DNA of 64,000 nucleotides from Curtobacterium sp. VKM Ac-1393 (GCF_015350995.1 NZ_JADKRW010000001.1:571702-635701); one strand, 5' to 3'. Positions 8,573 to 18,570 are shown, counted from the stretch's first letter. The notes: a model not told the origin generated them from the sequence alone. Translations and numbers: made by a program.

Positions 8573-8886
8573 GGTGTTGCTCCCTGCGTTCGGCGGTGAT
8601 GGCTTCGTGCGGTGGTGCTGGGGGGTGTTGCTTCTGGGTACTGCTTGGGGTGTTCACGAGTAAAGCGGTCCGGAGGTGTACCCCACAAACCCATCGGAAT
8701 GATTCTCAGGCTTCTCCGTGCTTCGTCATCGAAACGGCCCGTTGCGGGGTACAGCACACCGACGTTCTCGTCCCCCGATTGGCCCCCGATCACGGGTATG
8801 ACGTGATGTTTCCGGCGTTGCAGGCGTGTTTCTCACGCGTTTCCGAACCTGTACCCCGAGCGCCTGCGTCCTCCGGACATGCAAAA
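8573..8886. other. Intergenic region upstream of the sigma gene
   Basis: No convincing gene. It holds the 5' leader of the sigma gene. Several copies of GTACCCC/GGGGTAC occur (about 8678, 8746, 8849, 8888, 8925), the last two being arms of the terminator at 8887-8930. I could not place a convincing sigma-gene promoter. Confidence 0.4.
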
Positions 8887-8930
8887 GGGGTACGTCCGAC
8901 CGGATCTGTGCGATCTGGTCGTCGTACCCC
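8887..8930 (-). terminator. Intrinsic terminator with T-tract
   Basis: Arms GGGGTACG and CGTACCCC (8887-8894 and 8923-8930) followed on the minus strand by TTTT. It lies about 20 bases past the stop of the small gene at 8951-9082. Confidence 0.65.
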
Positions 8931-8950
8931 GAACACCGAACGAGTGGGGG

Positions 8951-9082
8951 TCACCAGGAGGGTTCGAGCCACCCGTCCCGGCGCTTCGACACCTCGAGGT
9001 CGGCGTCTCGGTCGAACTCGTCGTACTCGCTCTCGATGTCACCGACGAGGCTGCGGCCGACGAAGGGATGTGTGGTTGCCAT
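8951..9082 (-). CDS. Small acidic hypothetical protein
   Basis: 43 residues beginning MATTHPFVGRSLVGD and rich in Asp/Glu (ESEYDEFDRDADLE), ending in Trp. Third codon positions are strongly GC, as in real genes here, and a T-tracted terminator follows the stop. The start is uncertain: ATG at 9082 with GGGGTGAG about ten bases upstream, or a GTG five codons earlier. No family recognised. Confidence 0.45.
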   Translation of the reverse strand: MATTHPFVGRSLVGDIESEYDEFDRDADLEVSKRRDGWLEPSW

Positions 9083-9221
9083 GCGGACGATGCTCACCCC
9101 GGCGGGCGACCGCGAGGTGAACGGTGCGTGGCCGGTCGCGGGCGCGCAGGAGTCCAGGGCGCTGACCCTGGTGGGGTCGGCGTCCTGTGGGGGCGGCGGT
9201 GCGGCGGTGCGGTGCGGCTGG

Positions 9222-9425
9222 CTACTCGGCGGAGGCCGGTGCCGGCGCGGGGCGTCCGTGCTCGCGCTCGAAGCGGGCACGCTCCTCGGCCTCGACCTTG
9301 GCGTACGCGGCACGCTCGGAGCGGTCGGCCCGCATGATGGCGCGCATCACGAACCAGAAGATGAGGCCGACGACGATGGTCGGCGTCAGGGCGAAGATGA
9401 TCCCGGTCACGACTCCATGCGGCAC
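9222..9425 (-). CDS. Small single-pass membrane protein
   Basis: 67 residues: a hydrophobic helix (VVTGIIFALTPTIVVGLIFW, residues 5-24) followed by a charged cytosolic tail (RADRSERAAYAKVEAEERAR) and a Pro/Ala end. The GTG start at 9425 is supported by TACGAT on the minus strand (9432-9437) six bases upstream and no ribosome site, i.e. a leaderless message. It sits just downstream of lysS. Function unknown. Confidence 0.7.
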   Translation of the reverse strand: MPHGVVTGIIFALTPTIVVGLIFWFVMRAIMRADRSERAAYAKVEAEERARFEREHGRPAPAPASAE

Positions 9426-9454
9426 CCGAGCATCGTACCCCGGGGAACCGGGGG

Positions 9455-10981
9455 CTACTTGACCAGGGGGAACAGGATCGTCTCGCGGATCCCGAGGCCG
9501 GTGATCGCCATGAGCAGGCGGTCGACGCCCATGCCCATGCCACCCGACGGGGGCATCGCGTGCTCGAGAGCCCGCAGGAACTCCTCGTCGACGCGCATCG
9601 CCTCGGGGTCGCCCCCGGCCGCGAGCTTCGCCTGCTCGACGAACCGCTCGCGCTGCACGACGGGGTCGACGAGCTCGGAGTACGCCGTGGCGAGCTCGAA
9701 GCCGCGGACGTACAGGTCCCACTTCTCGACGATGCCCGGACGGGTGCGGTGCTCGCGGGTGAGCGGCGAGGTGTCGACCGGGAAGTTCATCACGAACGTC
9801 GGGCGGTCGAGCGAGTCGATGACGAAGTGCTCCCAGAGCTCTTCGACGTACTTGCCGTGCGTGGCGTGCGCGACCTCGACACCCTCGGCCGCGGCGAGCT
9901 CCTGCAGCTCGGCCAACGGCGTCTCGGGCGTGATCTCGCGGCCGGCAGCTGCGGACAGCGAGCCGTACATGTCGATGCGGGGCCACTCGCCGCCGAGGTC
10001 GTACGCGCTGCCGTCGGGCAGGGTGACCTCGAGCGAGCCCCCGGTCACGGCTCGTGCGGCGTTCTGCACGAGTTCCTGGGTCAGGTCGGCCATCTGCTCG
10101 TAGTTGCCGTACGCCTGGTACGCCTCGACCATCGCGAACTCGGGCGAGTGCGACGAGTCGGCGCCCTCGTTGCGGAAGTTCCGGTTGATCTCGAACACCC
10201 GGTCGATCCCGCCGACGACGGCACGCTTCAGGAAGAGCTCCGGCGCGATGCGCAGGAAGAGCTCGGTGTCGAAGGCGTTCGAGTGGGTGACGAACGGACG
10301 GGCAGAGGCCCCACCGTGCTGCGTCTGCAGCATGGGCGTCTCGACCTCGAGGTACTCGTGGGACGTGAACGTCTGGCGCAGCGACGACATGACGGCGGCG
10401 CGGGCGCGGACCGTGGCGCGCGCTTCGTCGCGGACGATGAGGTCGAGGTAGCGCTGGCGGACCCGCGTCTCCTCGTTCAGTTCGTTGTGCAGGTTCGGCA
10501 GCGGCAGGATCGCCTTCGCCGCGATGGCCCACTCGTCGACCATGATCGACAGCTCGCCACGACGCGAGGAGATCACGCGACCGTGCACGAACACGTGGTC
10601 GCCGAGGTCGACGAACTCCTTCCAGCGCGCGAGGGACTCGTCACCGACCTCGGCCAGGGACACCATCGCCTGGATGCGGGACCCGTCGCCGGACTGCAGC
10701 GACGCGAAGCAGAGCTTGCCGGTGTTGCGCGAGAACACGATGCGGCCAGCGACGCCGACGACGTCCTGCGTCTCCTCACCGGTCTCGAGGGACGCGTACT
10801 GGTCGCGGACCGCCGGGATCGTCGTCGTGATCGGGAGCTCGGCGGGGTACGCCTCGATGCCGGACTCGAGCAGCTTCGCCCGCTTGTCGAGCCGGACCTG
10901 TCGCTGCTCGCTGGTCTCCTGCTCGGCCAGTGCGGCGGCGTCGGCGATCGCGGTGTCGGTGGTGGCGGTCTCGTCGGTCAT
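9455..10981 (-). CDS. lysS: Lysyl-tRNA synthetase, class II
   Basis: 508 residues. An N-terminal OB-fold anticodon-binding domain ([19 protein letters not shown] and onward, ~75-180) precedes the class II core. Motif 1 is near LEVETPMLQ, motif 2 is [16 protein letters not shown], and motif 3 is [11 protein letters not shown] close to the C-terminus. It charges tRNA-Lys. The leader has a CGGAG ribosome site and a TAGCAT -10 about 35 bases before the ATG. I see no T-box. Confidence 0.97.
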   Translation of the reverse strand: MTDETATTDTAIADAAALAEQETSEQRQVRLDKRAKLLESGIEAYPAELPITTTIPAVRDQYASLETGEETQDVVGVAGRIVFSRNTGKLCFASLQSGDGSRIQAMVSLAEVGDESLARWKEFVDLGDHVFVHGRVISSRRGELSIMVDEWAIAAKAILPLPNLHNELNEETRVRQRYLDLIVRDEARATVRARAAVMSSLRQTFTSHEYLEVETPMLQTQHGGASARPFVTHSNAFDTELFLRIAPELFLKRAVVGGIDRVFEINRNFRNEGADSSHSPEFAMVEAYQAYGNYEQMADLTQELVQNAARAVTGGSLEVTLPDGSAYDLGGEWPRIDMYGSLSAAAGREITPETPLAELQELAAAEGVEVAHATHGKYVEELWEHFVIDSLDRPTFVMNFPVDTSPLTREHRTRPGIVEKWDLYVRGFELATAYSELVDPVVQRERFVEQAKLAAGGDPEAMRVDEEFLRALEHAMPPSGGMGMGVDRLLMAITGLGIRETILFPLVK

Positions 10982-11065
10982 GCGGGTGCGGCTCCGATGG
11001 TCGTGGGGGTCGGGGGAAATGCTACCCGCGCCGCGCTCCTGCCCCCGAACCGGCGGCCGCCCGCG

Positions 11066-11758
11066 CTACAGCGTCGACTGCCCGTCGGCCGCCGTCAGCG
11101 CGTTGTCCACGGCCGACCGGACGAGCGCACCGAGCACCCGGCCGGGGTGGTCGACCCCGATGCCGGACAGGGTGCCGGCCGACTGGTCGACGATCGCCGT
11201 CGAGAAGCTCACGGCAGCCCGCACGGCGTCGGCGTACGCGGGTCGGTCCCCCTCGGCGATGACGAACGGCTCGGCACCCATCTCGACCACCAGGGCCTGC
11301 GCGATGGGCAGCACGGGCGACGGTGCGGTCACCGCGCAGTAGGCGTCACGCAGCCGCGACAGGTCGACGCTCGTGCCCGTGAACGCCATCGCGGGGTGGA
11401 TGGCGAGCGGGATCGCCCCGGCCGCCATCGCCGGAGCGAGGACACCGACGCCGTGGTCCGGGCTGGTGTGCACGACGAGCTGCCCCGGCTGCCAGATGCC
11501 GGCGTCCGCCAGGCCCTGCACGAGTGAGGCCAGCTGGTCGTCCGGCACCGCGAGCAGCACGAGTTCGCTCCGCTCGACCAGGTCGGGCGTCGCGAGCACG
11601 GGCGCGCCGGGCAGCATGGCCTCGGCGCGGTCGCGGCTCTCCTCCGACACGGCGGTCACCCCGACGACCGCGTGCTCCGCGTTCGCCAGGGCCGCGCCGA
11701 GGACGGGTCCGACCCGTCCGGCGCCGACGATGCCGACGCCGAGCCGTCCAGCCCTCAC
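11066..11758 (-). CDS. Rossmann-like and DUF2520 domain protein
   Basis: 230 residues with an N-terminal NAD(P)-binding signature (GIVGAGRVGPVLGAAL, ~9-24), the DDQL and HPAMAF segments, and a helical C-terminal DUF2520 half. It resembles beta-hydroxyacid dehydrogenase-type proteins, but the substrate is unknown. The GTG start overlaps the upstream stop by four bases. In many actinobacteria this gene is followed by panC; here lysS follows directly. Confidence 0.85.
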   Translation of the reverse strand: MRAGRLGVGIVGAGRVGPVLGAALANAEHAVVGVTAVSEESRDRAEAMLPGAPVLATPDLVERSELVLLAVPDDQLASLVQGLADAGIWQPGQLVVHTSPDHGVGVLAPAMAAGAIPLAIHPAMAFTGTSVDLSRLRDAYCAVTAPSPVLPIAQALVVEMGAEPFVIAEGDRPAYADAVRAAVSFSTAIVDQSAGTLSGIGVDHPGRVLGALVRSAVDNALTAADGQSTL

Positions 11759-13527
11759 CGGACGGCTCCGGTGGGCGGCACGTCGTCCCACCCGGGGCCA
11801 GGAGACACGGTGCCGGGAGGCACGGTGCTGGGCCGGTGCGCCGCGTCCGGTCCGGCAGGGGCCCGGGTCTCGAGCCCGGGCACGTCCGCAGCGTGCGTGG
11901 CGGACGCGGGGCGGGCCTCCCGTTCGCGCCACCGGTGGGTCGTGTCGACCGCAGCGGCCTCGACGGCGCGCTGGGTGGTCTCCGCCCACAGACGCTGCGC
12001 GTCCCGCGCGTCGAGCGCGCCGACACGCGCCGACACCGGCCCCGCGACGGTGTGCACGTGCACGGCGGCGAGCCGCAGCACACGCTCGAGCGGTCCCTGC
12101 TCGACCTTGACGCTCTGCACCCGCGGCAACGGCACGATGACGAGCGAACGCCAGACCGCGCCCAGCCGCAGCAGCACGGCGCCCTGCACGAACCGGTACC
12201 CGTTGCGCCGGAACGCGAACGGACGGAGCCAGGCGCCACGGCGGGGCGAGTGCACGAACCCACCGGCGTCGCCGCTGGTCGTCAGGCTGTCGTCGACGAC
12301 GCTGACCGCCTCGGCGGACCCTTCGCGCAGGGCGTCCTGCGAGGCCTCCGGGCCGGCGACGACGGTGCCGACGAGCCCGGGCAGGATGATGTCGAGGACC
12401 TCGCGGACGTCGGCCGCGGTGCCGACGGGCAGCACGATCGCCGAGGCCTGCTGGTTGGTCGACGCACCGTTGCCGGCGTTCGTCGCACGGTTGATCCGGA
12501 TGTCCCACCACCCGAACGGCCGCCAGAGCAGTGGCTGCGCGACGCTCACGGCGTGGATGCGACCGGGCGGGAGCGTCTCGTTCGAGGTGGAGACGAGCCC
12601 GAACCCGATGCGGATGCCGTCGCGGGTCTCGGCGATCGTGTACTGCAGCGACCGTGAGAACTTCCGGACGTAGTAGCTGCCCGCGCCGATCACGGCGGGG
12701 AACAGGCCGAGCAGGATCCCGTACTCGCCGGTGAGCGCGACGCTGACGATCATCGCCGCCACGACCAGCAGGATGACGACAGTCGTGCCGGAGAGCAGCA
12801 TCGACGCGATCAGCCGACCGGGCTTGACCTTGACGATCCGGGTGGCCTGCACCGCGGCGGGGTCGAGCTCGGGCGAGAACACCTCGTCGACGCGGTCCTG
12901 CAGCAGCCCGTTCGACGCGCGGGACGGACCACTGCCGCGGTCGTCGTCCTTCGCACCCGAGGCGAGCACGAGGATGCGCAGCCGCAGGTCGTCGGCGGCC
13001 TTCACCCCGAGGTAGGCGAGCTGCACGTTGGCGTCGTTGCCGGCCTGCGCGATCTCGAGCTTCGCCGTGCCGAACAGCCGCGGGATGAGCGGACGCGAGA
13101 TGTTGATGCCCTGGATCCGGTCGAGTCGGGCCTTGCGGTGGTTCCGGAACAGCACGCCGGACCGGACCTCGACGATCTCGCCCGTGACCCGGAACTCGTG
13201 CATCCGCCAGGACAGGTAGAAGAGCCCGATCAGCACGAGCAGGAACACCGCGACGCCGAGCAGCACCCAGCCGACGACGCCGTGCTCGTAGACGTAGCGG
13301 ACCGGGTCGCCGTCCTGCTGCTCACCACCGGGGATGAAGAACTCGACGAGCTGGTCGCGCAGGCTGTTCAGCACGTAGCCGAGGATGACGATCAGGAAGA
13401 TCCCGCCCTTGAGCAGCGGGGTCAGCGGGTGCAGGCGGTGCCACTCACCGTCGGTCAGGGGCGCGGCGGCCGCGGCGTTCCCACGCGTGGGCGGGGCGGG
13501 CGGCGGCGGGCCGGGTCGGAAGGTCAC
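11755..13527 (-). CDS. PH-domain (bPH2/YdbT-like) membrane protein
   Basis: 590 residues with two pairs of transmembrane helices (FLIVILGYVL, VLLGVAVFLLVLIGLFYL, then VVILLVVAAMIVSVAL and beyond), each followed by bacterial PH domains. The GxLFRNHRKARLDRIQGI and LPPGRIHAVSVAQPLLWRPFGWW motifs are typical of YdbT. The C-terminus is long and Pro-rich. It is paired with the smaller YdbS-like protein upstream, eight bases away. Role unknown; envelope stress protection has been proposed for homologues. GTG start. Confidence 0.85.
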   Translation of the reverse strand: MTFRPGPPPPAPPTRGNAAAAAPLTDGEWHRLHPLTPLLKGGIFLIVILGYVLNSLRDQLVEFFIPGGEQQDGDPVRYVYEHGVVGWVLLGVAVFLLVLIGLFYLSWRMHEFRVTGEIVEVRSGVLFRNHRKARLDRIQGINISRPLIPRLFGTAKLEIAQAGNDANVQLAYLGVKAADDLRLRILVLASGAKDDDRGSGPSRASNGLLQDRVDEVFSPELDPAAVQATRIVKVKPGRLIASMLLSGTTVVILLVVAAMIVSVALTGEYGILLGLFPAVIGAGSYYVRKFSRSLQYTIAETRDGIRIGFGLVSTSNETLPPGRIHAVSVAQPLLWRPFGWWDIRINRATNAGNGASTNQQASAIVLPVGTAADVREVLDIILPGLVGTVVAGPEASQDALREGSAEAVSVVDDSLTTSGDAGGFVHSPRRGAWLRPFAFRRNGYRFVQGAVLLRLGAVWRSLVIVPLPRVQSVKVEQGPLERVLRLAAVHVHTVAGPVSARVGALDARDAQRLWAETTQRAVEAAAVDTTHRWREREARPASATHAADVPGLETRAPAGPDAAHRPSTVPPGTVSPGPGWDDVPPTGAVR

Positions 13528-13535
13528 CGCGGGTC

Positions 13536-14057
13536 CTACAGGCCGGCGCGGCGGGACTCGGCGAGCTCGACGAGCCGGTCGCGCAGCTCGTCGGCGTCGG
13601 TGGCGGGGATGCCGGGGATGCGCACGTTCGTCGCGGCTGCAGCGGTGACGAACTTCAGCTCGCTCATGCCGAGCGCCCGGTCGAGCGGACCGCGAGCCAC
13701 GTCGACCAACTGCATGCGCCCGTACGGCACGGCCGTGAAGCGTTGCCACATCAGGCCGCGTCGGACCACCAGGTCGTCGTCGCGCAGGGCGTAGCCGATC
13801 GCGCGGACCCGGCGGGGCGTCAGCGCAGCGGTGATCAGCGTGGCGACGAACGCCGCCGCACCGATGAGGATCCAGACGAGGCCGGCACCGGAGTTGAACC
13901 CGTCGTTCGCGACCCCGATGAGCACCAGGCCGGCGCTCACCACGACCCCGATCACCAGGGTCGTGATGAGCTCGGTCCACACCAGCTTCGACGACACCCG
14001 CGTCCAGTCGATGCCGGTCAGGCCGAGGCCCGACTCGTCGAGTCGTTCACGCGCCAT
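13536..14057 (-). CDS. PH-domain (YdbS-like) membrane protein
   Basis: 173 residues with two transmembrane helices (LITTLVIGVVVSAGLVLIGVA and LVWILIGAAAFVATLITAAL) and one bPH2 domain (LRDDDLVVRRGLMWQRFTAVPYGRMQLVDV). It is the partner of the next gene and in the same minus-strand transcription unit as the fol genes. Function unknown. Confidence 0.85.
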   Translation of the reverse strand: MARERLDESGLGLTGIDWTRVSSKLVWTELITTLVIGVVVSAGLVLIGVANDGFNSGAGLVWILIGAAAFVATLITAALTPRRVRAIGYALRDDDLVVRRGLMWQRFTAVPYGRMQLVDVARGPLDRALGMSELKFVTAAAATNVRIPGIPATDADELRDRLVELAESRRAGL

Positions 14058-14077
14058 CGCGGGCCTCCAGGTGGTGT

Positions 14078-14132
14078 GCTCGGGTCAGTTCGCCGTCGTG
14101 CGGGGTGCGCTCGGGTCAGTTCGCCGTCGTGC
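14078..14132. repeat. Tandem duplication of the DUF3180 gene end
   Basis: A 24-base sequence occurs at 14078-14101 and again at 14109-14132 with a 31-base period. The second copy encodes the last residues and stop of the DUF3180 gene; the first lies in the spacer and carries a second stop. Confidence 0.85.
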
Positions 14133-14604
14133 CGCCCCGGGGGCCACCCGGCTCGTCGTCGTCACCCGGGGGTGCGACGCACATGCGCTCTGCCACGAGT
14201 GCGCAGACCGTCAGGACGATCCCGCCGGCGACGGCGATCACGTTCGGCAGGGTCGAGCCTAGCGAAGGCGTCACGGAGCGGGTCAGCAGGTACACGACGA
14301 GCCCGACGGAGAAGCCGCCGAACAGCGAGCCGCAGATGCTCGAGGCCTTCGCGAGCACGACCACCCGGGTCGCGTAGAGCGGGTCGACCGGGCGCAGTCG
14401 TCCGACGCCGTCACGGGCGTGCCGACGGACCGGTCGCGCCATGAGCACCACGGCGACGCCGATGAACGCGAGCGTGATGCCCAGCGGCACCGACAGCAGC
14501 AGCGTCGGCGACTGGTGCGAGGCCAGCACGGCGTCGACCGCGAAACCGGCCACCGCGGTGACGACGGCGATGCTGAACAGGGTGGAGAGACGGGTCGGCT
14601 TCAC
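14116..14604 (-). CDS. DUF3180 membrane protein
   Basis: 162 residues with four hydrophobic segments (LFSIAVVTAVAGFAV, LLSVPLGITLAFIGVAVVLM, ICGSLFGGFSVGLVVYLL, VIAVAGGIVLTVCALVA). The family is found almost only in actinobacteria and nearly always follows folK, as here. GTG start overlapping the folK stop by four bases. Function unknown. Confidence 0.88.
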   Translation of the reverse strand: MKPTRLSTLFSIAVVTAVAGFAVDAVLASHQSPTLLLSVPLGITLAFIGVAVVLMARPVRRHARDGVGRLRPVDPLYATRVVVLAKASSICGSLFGGFSVGLVVYLLTRSVTPSLGSTLPNVIAVAGGIVLTVCALVAERMCVAPPGDDDEPGGPRGGTTAN

Positions 14605-15188
14605 GGGCTGGTCACGGCCCCTTCGCTCACGGCGGTCGCGCTGGTCGCGGTGTCCGTCGTCGACCGGGAGGCCCGGTGCACGTCCGCGAACAGGCGCGGC
14701 TCGTCGACACGCTCGGTGTCGTCCCCCACGGCGGCGAGCAGGTCGGCCACCGGTCCGGCGCCGGGCAGGACGGCCGCGGGGTCCGCGTCGAGCCACGGTG
14801 CGAGCACGAAGGCCCGCTCGGCGGCGCGGGGGTGCGGCACGGTCAGCGTGGCGGTGTCGATGCGCAGGTCGCCCACGGCGACGACGTCGAGGTCGAGGGT
14901 GCGGTCGCCCCAGCGGACGTCGCGGGTGCGGCCGTGCTCGTCCTCGATGCCGTGCAGGGCGTCGAGGAACGCCTGCGGCTCGAGGTCGGTGTCGACGACC
15001 ACGACGGCGTTGCGGTACCGCGGCTTGGAGTCGTCGCGCCCGTCCAGGGTGACGGCGACCGACTCGACCTCGTGGCTCGACGCCACCGGGTGCACGCCGG
15101 GCAGGTCCGCGACCGCCTGGGCAGCCGCGCGGAGGGTGCTCCCCCGGTCGCCGAGGTTGGCGCCGAGCGCGACGACGACGCGGCTCAC
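14601..15188 (-). CDS. folK: 6-hydroxymethyl-7,8-dihydropterin pyrophosphokinase
   Basis: 195 residues. N-terminal ALGANLGDRGSTLR and the HPPK signature WGDRTLDLDVV (residues ~93-103) with PHPRAAERAFVLAPW are diagnostic. It transfers pyrophosphate from ATP to hydroxymethyl-dihydropterin, the step before FolP. The C-terminus has a ~35-residue extension. GTG start, with a four-base overlap with the folB stop. Confidence 0.95.
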   Translation of the reverse strand: MSRVVVALGANLGDRGSTLRAAAQAVADLPGVHPVASSHEVESVAVTLDGRDDSKPRYRNAVVVVDTDLEPQAFLDALHGIEDEHGRTRDVRWGDRTLDLDVVAVGDLRIDTATLTVPHPRAAERAFVLAPWLDADPAAVLPGAGPVADLLAAVGDDTERVDEPRLFADVHRASRSTTDTATSATAVSEGAVTSP

Positions 15189-15574
15189 GCTGCTTCCTCG
15201 TCGGGACCGGTCGCGCTCCGGACCCGCCGGATGGTGATCGAGACGTCGGTGAACGGCACGGTGATGGGTGCCTGCGGCTTGTGCACGGTGACCTCGGTCG
15301 CCAGGGCCGCACGGTGGGTGAGCACCGCGGCCGCGATGCGCTCGGCCAGGGTCTCGATCAGGTCGACCGGGTCGCGTTCGATCTCGGCGACGACCTGTTC
15401 GGCGAGCACGCCGTAGTGGACCGTGTTGTCGAGGTCGTCGCTGCCCGAGGCCGCTCGGGCGTCCAGCTCCACGGCGACGTCGACGACGAAGTCCTGACCG
15501 TCGGCACGCTCGTGGTCGAAGACCCCGTGATGGCCGCGTGCGCGGACCCCGACGAGGCGGATGATGTCGTTCAC
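15185..15574 (-). CDS. folB: Dihydroneopterin aldolase
   Basis: 129 residues starting at the GTG that overlaps the folP stop. Family features are VRARGHHGVFDHER near the N-terminus, the TVHYG active-site segment, DLIETLAERIA and the VTVHKPQAPI motif containing the catalytic lysine. It converts dihydroneopterin to hydroxymethyl-dihydropterin and feeds FolK, encoded next. Confidence 0.94.
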   Translation of the reverse strand: MNDIIRLVGVRARGHHGVFDHERADGQDFVVDVAVELDARAASGSDDLDNTVHYGVLAEQVVAEIERDPVDLIETLAERIAAAVLTHRAALATEVTVHKPQAPITVPFTDVSITIRRVRSATGPDEEAA

Positions 15575-16437
15575 GAGCGAGCTGCCCTCCAGGCGTCCCA
15601 GACGTCGAGCACGGCACGGGTCGGTGCCGGATCGTGCACGCGCACACCCCACGCGCCGCGTTCGGCGGCGAGCAGGCTGATGGCGGCGGTGGCGAGGTCG
15701 CGGTCCTTCGGCGGGGCGCCCTCGGGGCTGCCGACGCCGTCCAGGAACCGCTTGCGTGATGCGGCGACGAGCACGGGGAGTCCGATCGAGGCGAACCGCT
15801 CGTACCCGGCCAGGATTTCCCAGTTCTGCACGCCCTGCTTGGCGAAACCGAGGCCCGGGTCGATGACGACCTGCTCCTGGCGCACACCGAGCACGATGAG
15901 TTCGGCGACGCGCATCTCGACCTCGCGCCGGACCTCGTCGACGGCGTGCACGTACTCGGCGTTCCGGTACATCCGGTCGCTGTGGCCACGCCAGTGCATG
16001 ACCACGAACCCGGCCCCGGTCGAGGCCACCACGCGGGCCATGTCCGGGTCGGCCAGGCCACCGGAGACGTCGTTCACGATCGCGGCGCCGAGCTCGACGG
16101 CCCGTTCGGCGGTCGAGGCGTTCATGGTGTCGATGCTGACCGGGATGCCCTCGGCGACGAGCTGCTGCACGACCGGCAGCACCCGTTCCTGCTCGACGGG
16201 CACGGGCACGCGCTCGGAGCCCGGCCGCGTCGACTCACCACCGACGTCGACGATGTCGGCCCCCGCGGCGACCAGGTCGCGTGCGTGCTGCACCGCGGCG
16301 TCGTAGGCCTGGTGCAGGCCGCCGTCGCTGAACGAGTCCGGCGTGACGTTGAGGATGCCCAACACCCGCGTGCGGTCCTGGACGGGACCGCCGCGGGTGT
16401 CGAGCTGACGAGCACGCCTCGTCGGCAGGTCGGTCAT
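15571..16437 (-). CDS. folP: Dihydropteroate synthase
   Basis: 288 residues with both family signatures: ILNVTPDSFSDGG (residues ~28-40) and DIVDVGGESTRPGS (~61-74), then DVSGG, DPGLGFAKQ and the SRKRF loop. It condenses the pterin pyrophosphate with p-aminobenzoate and is the sulfonamide target. It starts ten bases after ftsH; folE, which often lies between these genes in relatives, is absent. Confidence 0.96.
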   Translation of the reverse strand: MTDLPTRRARQLDTRGGPVQDRTRVLGILNVTPDSFSDGGLHQAYDAAVQHARDLVAAGADIVDVGGESTRPGSERVPVPVEQERVLPVVQQLVAEGIPVSIDTMNASTAERAVELGAAIVNDVSGGLADPDMARVVASTGAGFVVMHWRGHSDRMYRNAEYVHAVDEVRREVEMRVAELIVLGVRQEQVVIDPGLGFAKQGVQNWEILAGYERFASIGLPVLVAASRKRFLDGVGSPEGAPPKDRDLATAAISLLAAERGAWGVRVHDPAPTRAVLDVWDAWRAARS

Positions 16438-16446
16438 GCCGGCCCC

Positions 16447-18435
16447 CTACGCCGGGGCGATACCCGGGTTGCCGAACGGGCGACGACGGGTCTTCGAGGT
16501 CGACTCGCTGTCCGTCTGGTCGGCTGCGGTCGAGGCGGCCTGTCCGGGCACGTCGATCGCGGGCAGGTTGCTCACCGGACGCTTGTCGCTGGAGAGCCAC
16601 TGCGGGCGCTCCGGCAGCTTGCGGACGTCCTTGAAGATCTCCACGAGCTCCGGGGCGTCGAGCGTCTCCTTCTCGAGGAGCTCCCCGGCCAGGCGGTCGA
16701 GGATGTCGCGGTTGTCGTTGAGCACCTGGTAGGCCTCGTTGTGCGCGGCCTCGAGCAGCGCACGGGTCTCGGCGTCGACGGTCTGGGCGATGTTCTCCGA
16801 GTAGTCGCGCCCGGTCCCGCCGCTCATGTCACGGCCGACGAACGGCTCGCTCGACCCGGAACCGAGCTTGACGGACCCGACGGCCTGGCTCATGCCGTAC
16901 TCGGTGACCATCTTGCGTGCGGTGCCGGTGGCCTTCTCGATGTCGTTCGAGGCGCCGGTGGTGGGGTCGTGGAACACGATCTCCTCGGCGACGCGACCAC
17001 CCATGGCGTAGGTGAGCTGGTCGAGCAGCTCGTTGCGGGTGACCGAGTACTTGTCCTCGAGCGGGAGCACCATCGTGTACCCGAGGGCACGGCCGCGCGG
17101 CAGGATCGTGATCTTCGTGACCGGGTCGGTGTGCCGCATCGCCGCAGCCGCCAGGGCGTGGCCGCCCTCGTGGTACGCGGTGATGAGGCGTTCCTGGTCG
17201 GACATGATCCGGGTCCGGCGCTGCGGTCCCGCCATCACACGGTCGACGGCCTCGTCGAGGGCACGGTTGTCGATGAGCTGCGCGTTCGACCGGGCGGTCA
17301 GCAGCGCGGCCTCGTTCAGGACGTTCGCCAGGTCGGCACCGGTGAACCCGGGCGTCTTGCGGGCGAGCAGTTCGAGGTCGACGCTCGCGGCGAGCGGCTT
17401 GCCCTTCGCGTGCACCTCGAGGATCTGCTTGCGGCCGGCCATGCCGGGGGCGTCGACACCGATCTGACGGTCGAAGCGGCCCGGACGGAGCAGGGCGGGG
17501 TCGAGCACGTCGGGACGGTTCGTCGCCGCGATCAGGATGACGTTCGTCTTGCCGTCGAAGCCGTCCATCTCGACGAGCAGCTGGTTGAGCGTCTGCTCGC
17601 GCTCGTCGTTGCCACCGCCGATGCCGGCACCACGGTGGCGGCCGACGGCGTCGATCTCGTCGATGAAGACGATGGCCGGCGAGTTCGCCTTGGCCTGCTC
17701 GAAGAGGTCACGGACACGGCTCGCACCGACACCGACGAACATCTCGACGAAGTCCGAACCGGAGATCGAGTAGAACGGCACGCCGGCCTCGCCAGCGACG
17801 GCGCGGGCGAGCAGGGTCTTGCCGGTTCCGGGAGGGCCGTACAGCAGCACGCCCTTCGGGATCTTGGCGCCGACGGCCTGGAACTTCGCCGGCTCCTTCA
17901 GGAACTCCTTGATCTCGTGGAGTTCCTCGATCGCCTCGTCGGAGCCCGCGACGTCGGCGAACGACACCTGCGGGTTCTCCTTGTTGTTGATCTTGGCCTT
18001 CGACTTGCCGAACTGCATGACCTTCGAGCCGCCGCCCTGGGCGCTCGAGAGCAGGAACCAGAACAGGGCCCCGATGATCAGGAAGGGCAGCAGGATGCCG
18101 AGGAGCGACAGGAACCAGTTGCCCTGCTGCACGCGGTCGTCGTAGCCCTTGGGCAGGTTGGCGTCGTTGACGGCCTGGATGACCTCTTCGCCACGGGGCG
18201 TGGAGTAGTAGAACTGCTCCTGCTTGTCGCCGTCACGGAGCGTCAGGTCGACCCGCTGCTCGGTGGAGTTGACGATCGCGGACGACACCTTGCTGTCGGC
18301 GAGCTGCTCGAGGCCCTTCTGGGTGCTGATCTCGGTCGTGCTGCCCTGGCTGATGACGCTCCAGCCGATGAAGATGCCCGCCAGCGCGATCAGCACGTAG
18401 AGGTACGGGCCGCGGAAGATGCGCTTGAAGTTCAT
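16447..18435 (-). CDS. ftsH: ATP-dependent zinc metalloprotease FtsH
   Basis: 662 residues. The N-terminal transmembrane helix ([15 protein letters not shown]) and the second ([15 protein letters not shown]) flank an extracytoplasmic domain. The AAA+ module has GPPGTGKT and [11 protein letters not shown] plus an SRH region. The protease domain carries HEGGH in place of the common HEAGH and a distal Asp. It degrades membrane and unstable cytosolic proteins. A TATGCT box (18490-18495, minus strand) about 55 bases upstream of the ATG is a plausible -10. Confidence 0.97.
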   Translation of the reverse strand: MNFKRIFRGPYLYVLIALAGIFIGWSVISQGSTTEISTQKGLEQLADSKVSSAIVNSTEQRVDLTLRDGDKQEQFYYSTPRGEEVIQAVNDANLPKGYDDRVQQGNWFLSLLGILLPFLIIGALFWFLLSSAQGGGSKVMQFGKSKAKINNKENPQVSFADVAGSDEAIEELHEIKEFLKEPAKFQAVGAKIPKGVLLYGPPGTGKTLLARAVAGEAGVPFYSISGSDFVEMFVGVGASRVRDLFEQAKANSPAIVFIDEIDAVGRHRGAGIGGGNDEREQTLNQLLVEMDGFDGKTNVILIAATNRPDVLDPALLRPGRFDRQIGVDAPGMAGRKQILEVHAKGKPLAASVDLELLARKTPGFTGADLANVLNEAALLTARSNAQLIDNRALDEAVDRVMAGPQRRTRIMSDQERLITAYHEGGHALAAAAMRHTDPVTKITILPRGRALGYTMVLPLEDKYSVTRNELLDQLTYAMGGRVAEEIVFHDPTTGASNDIEKATGTARKMVTEYGMSQAVGSVKLGSGSSEPFVGRDMSGGTGRDYSENIAQTVDAETRALLEAAHNEAYQVLNDNRDILDRLAGELLEKETLDAPELVEIFKDVRKLPERPQWLSSDKRPVSNLPAIDVPGQAASTAADQTDSESTSKTRRRPFGNPGIAPA

Positions 18436-18489
18436 GTGATCCGGGCGCAGATGCCCGACACCTTTCTCTGCCGAAGTTGCGTGCAGGTC

Positions 18490-18495
18490 AGCATA
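18490..18495 (-). promoter_or_regulatory. Candidate ftsH -10 box
   Basis: TATGCT on the minus strand in the 135-base gap between hpt and ftsH, the same -10 sequence as in the tRNA promoter. The -35 is not recognisable. Confidence 0.4.
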
Positions 18496-18570
18496 CGGCT
18501 GCGACTCTGTGGCGAGAATGGGTGTCCTCTGCGGGCGAACTCAACCCGAGGCAAGCACACCCTGAACGGG

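Noticed and set aside
10982-11065. T-box or other leader upstream of lysS
   Set aside because: The leader is about 35 bases, too short for a T-box, and no specifier loop is visible.
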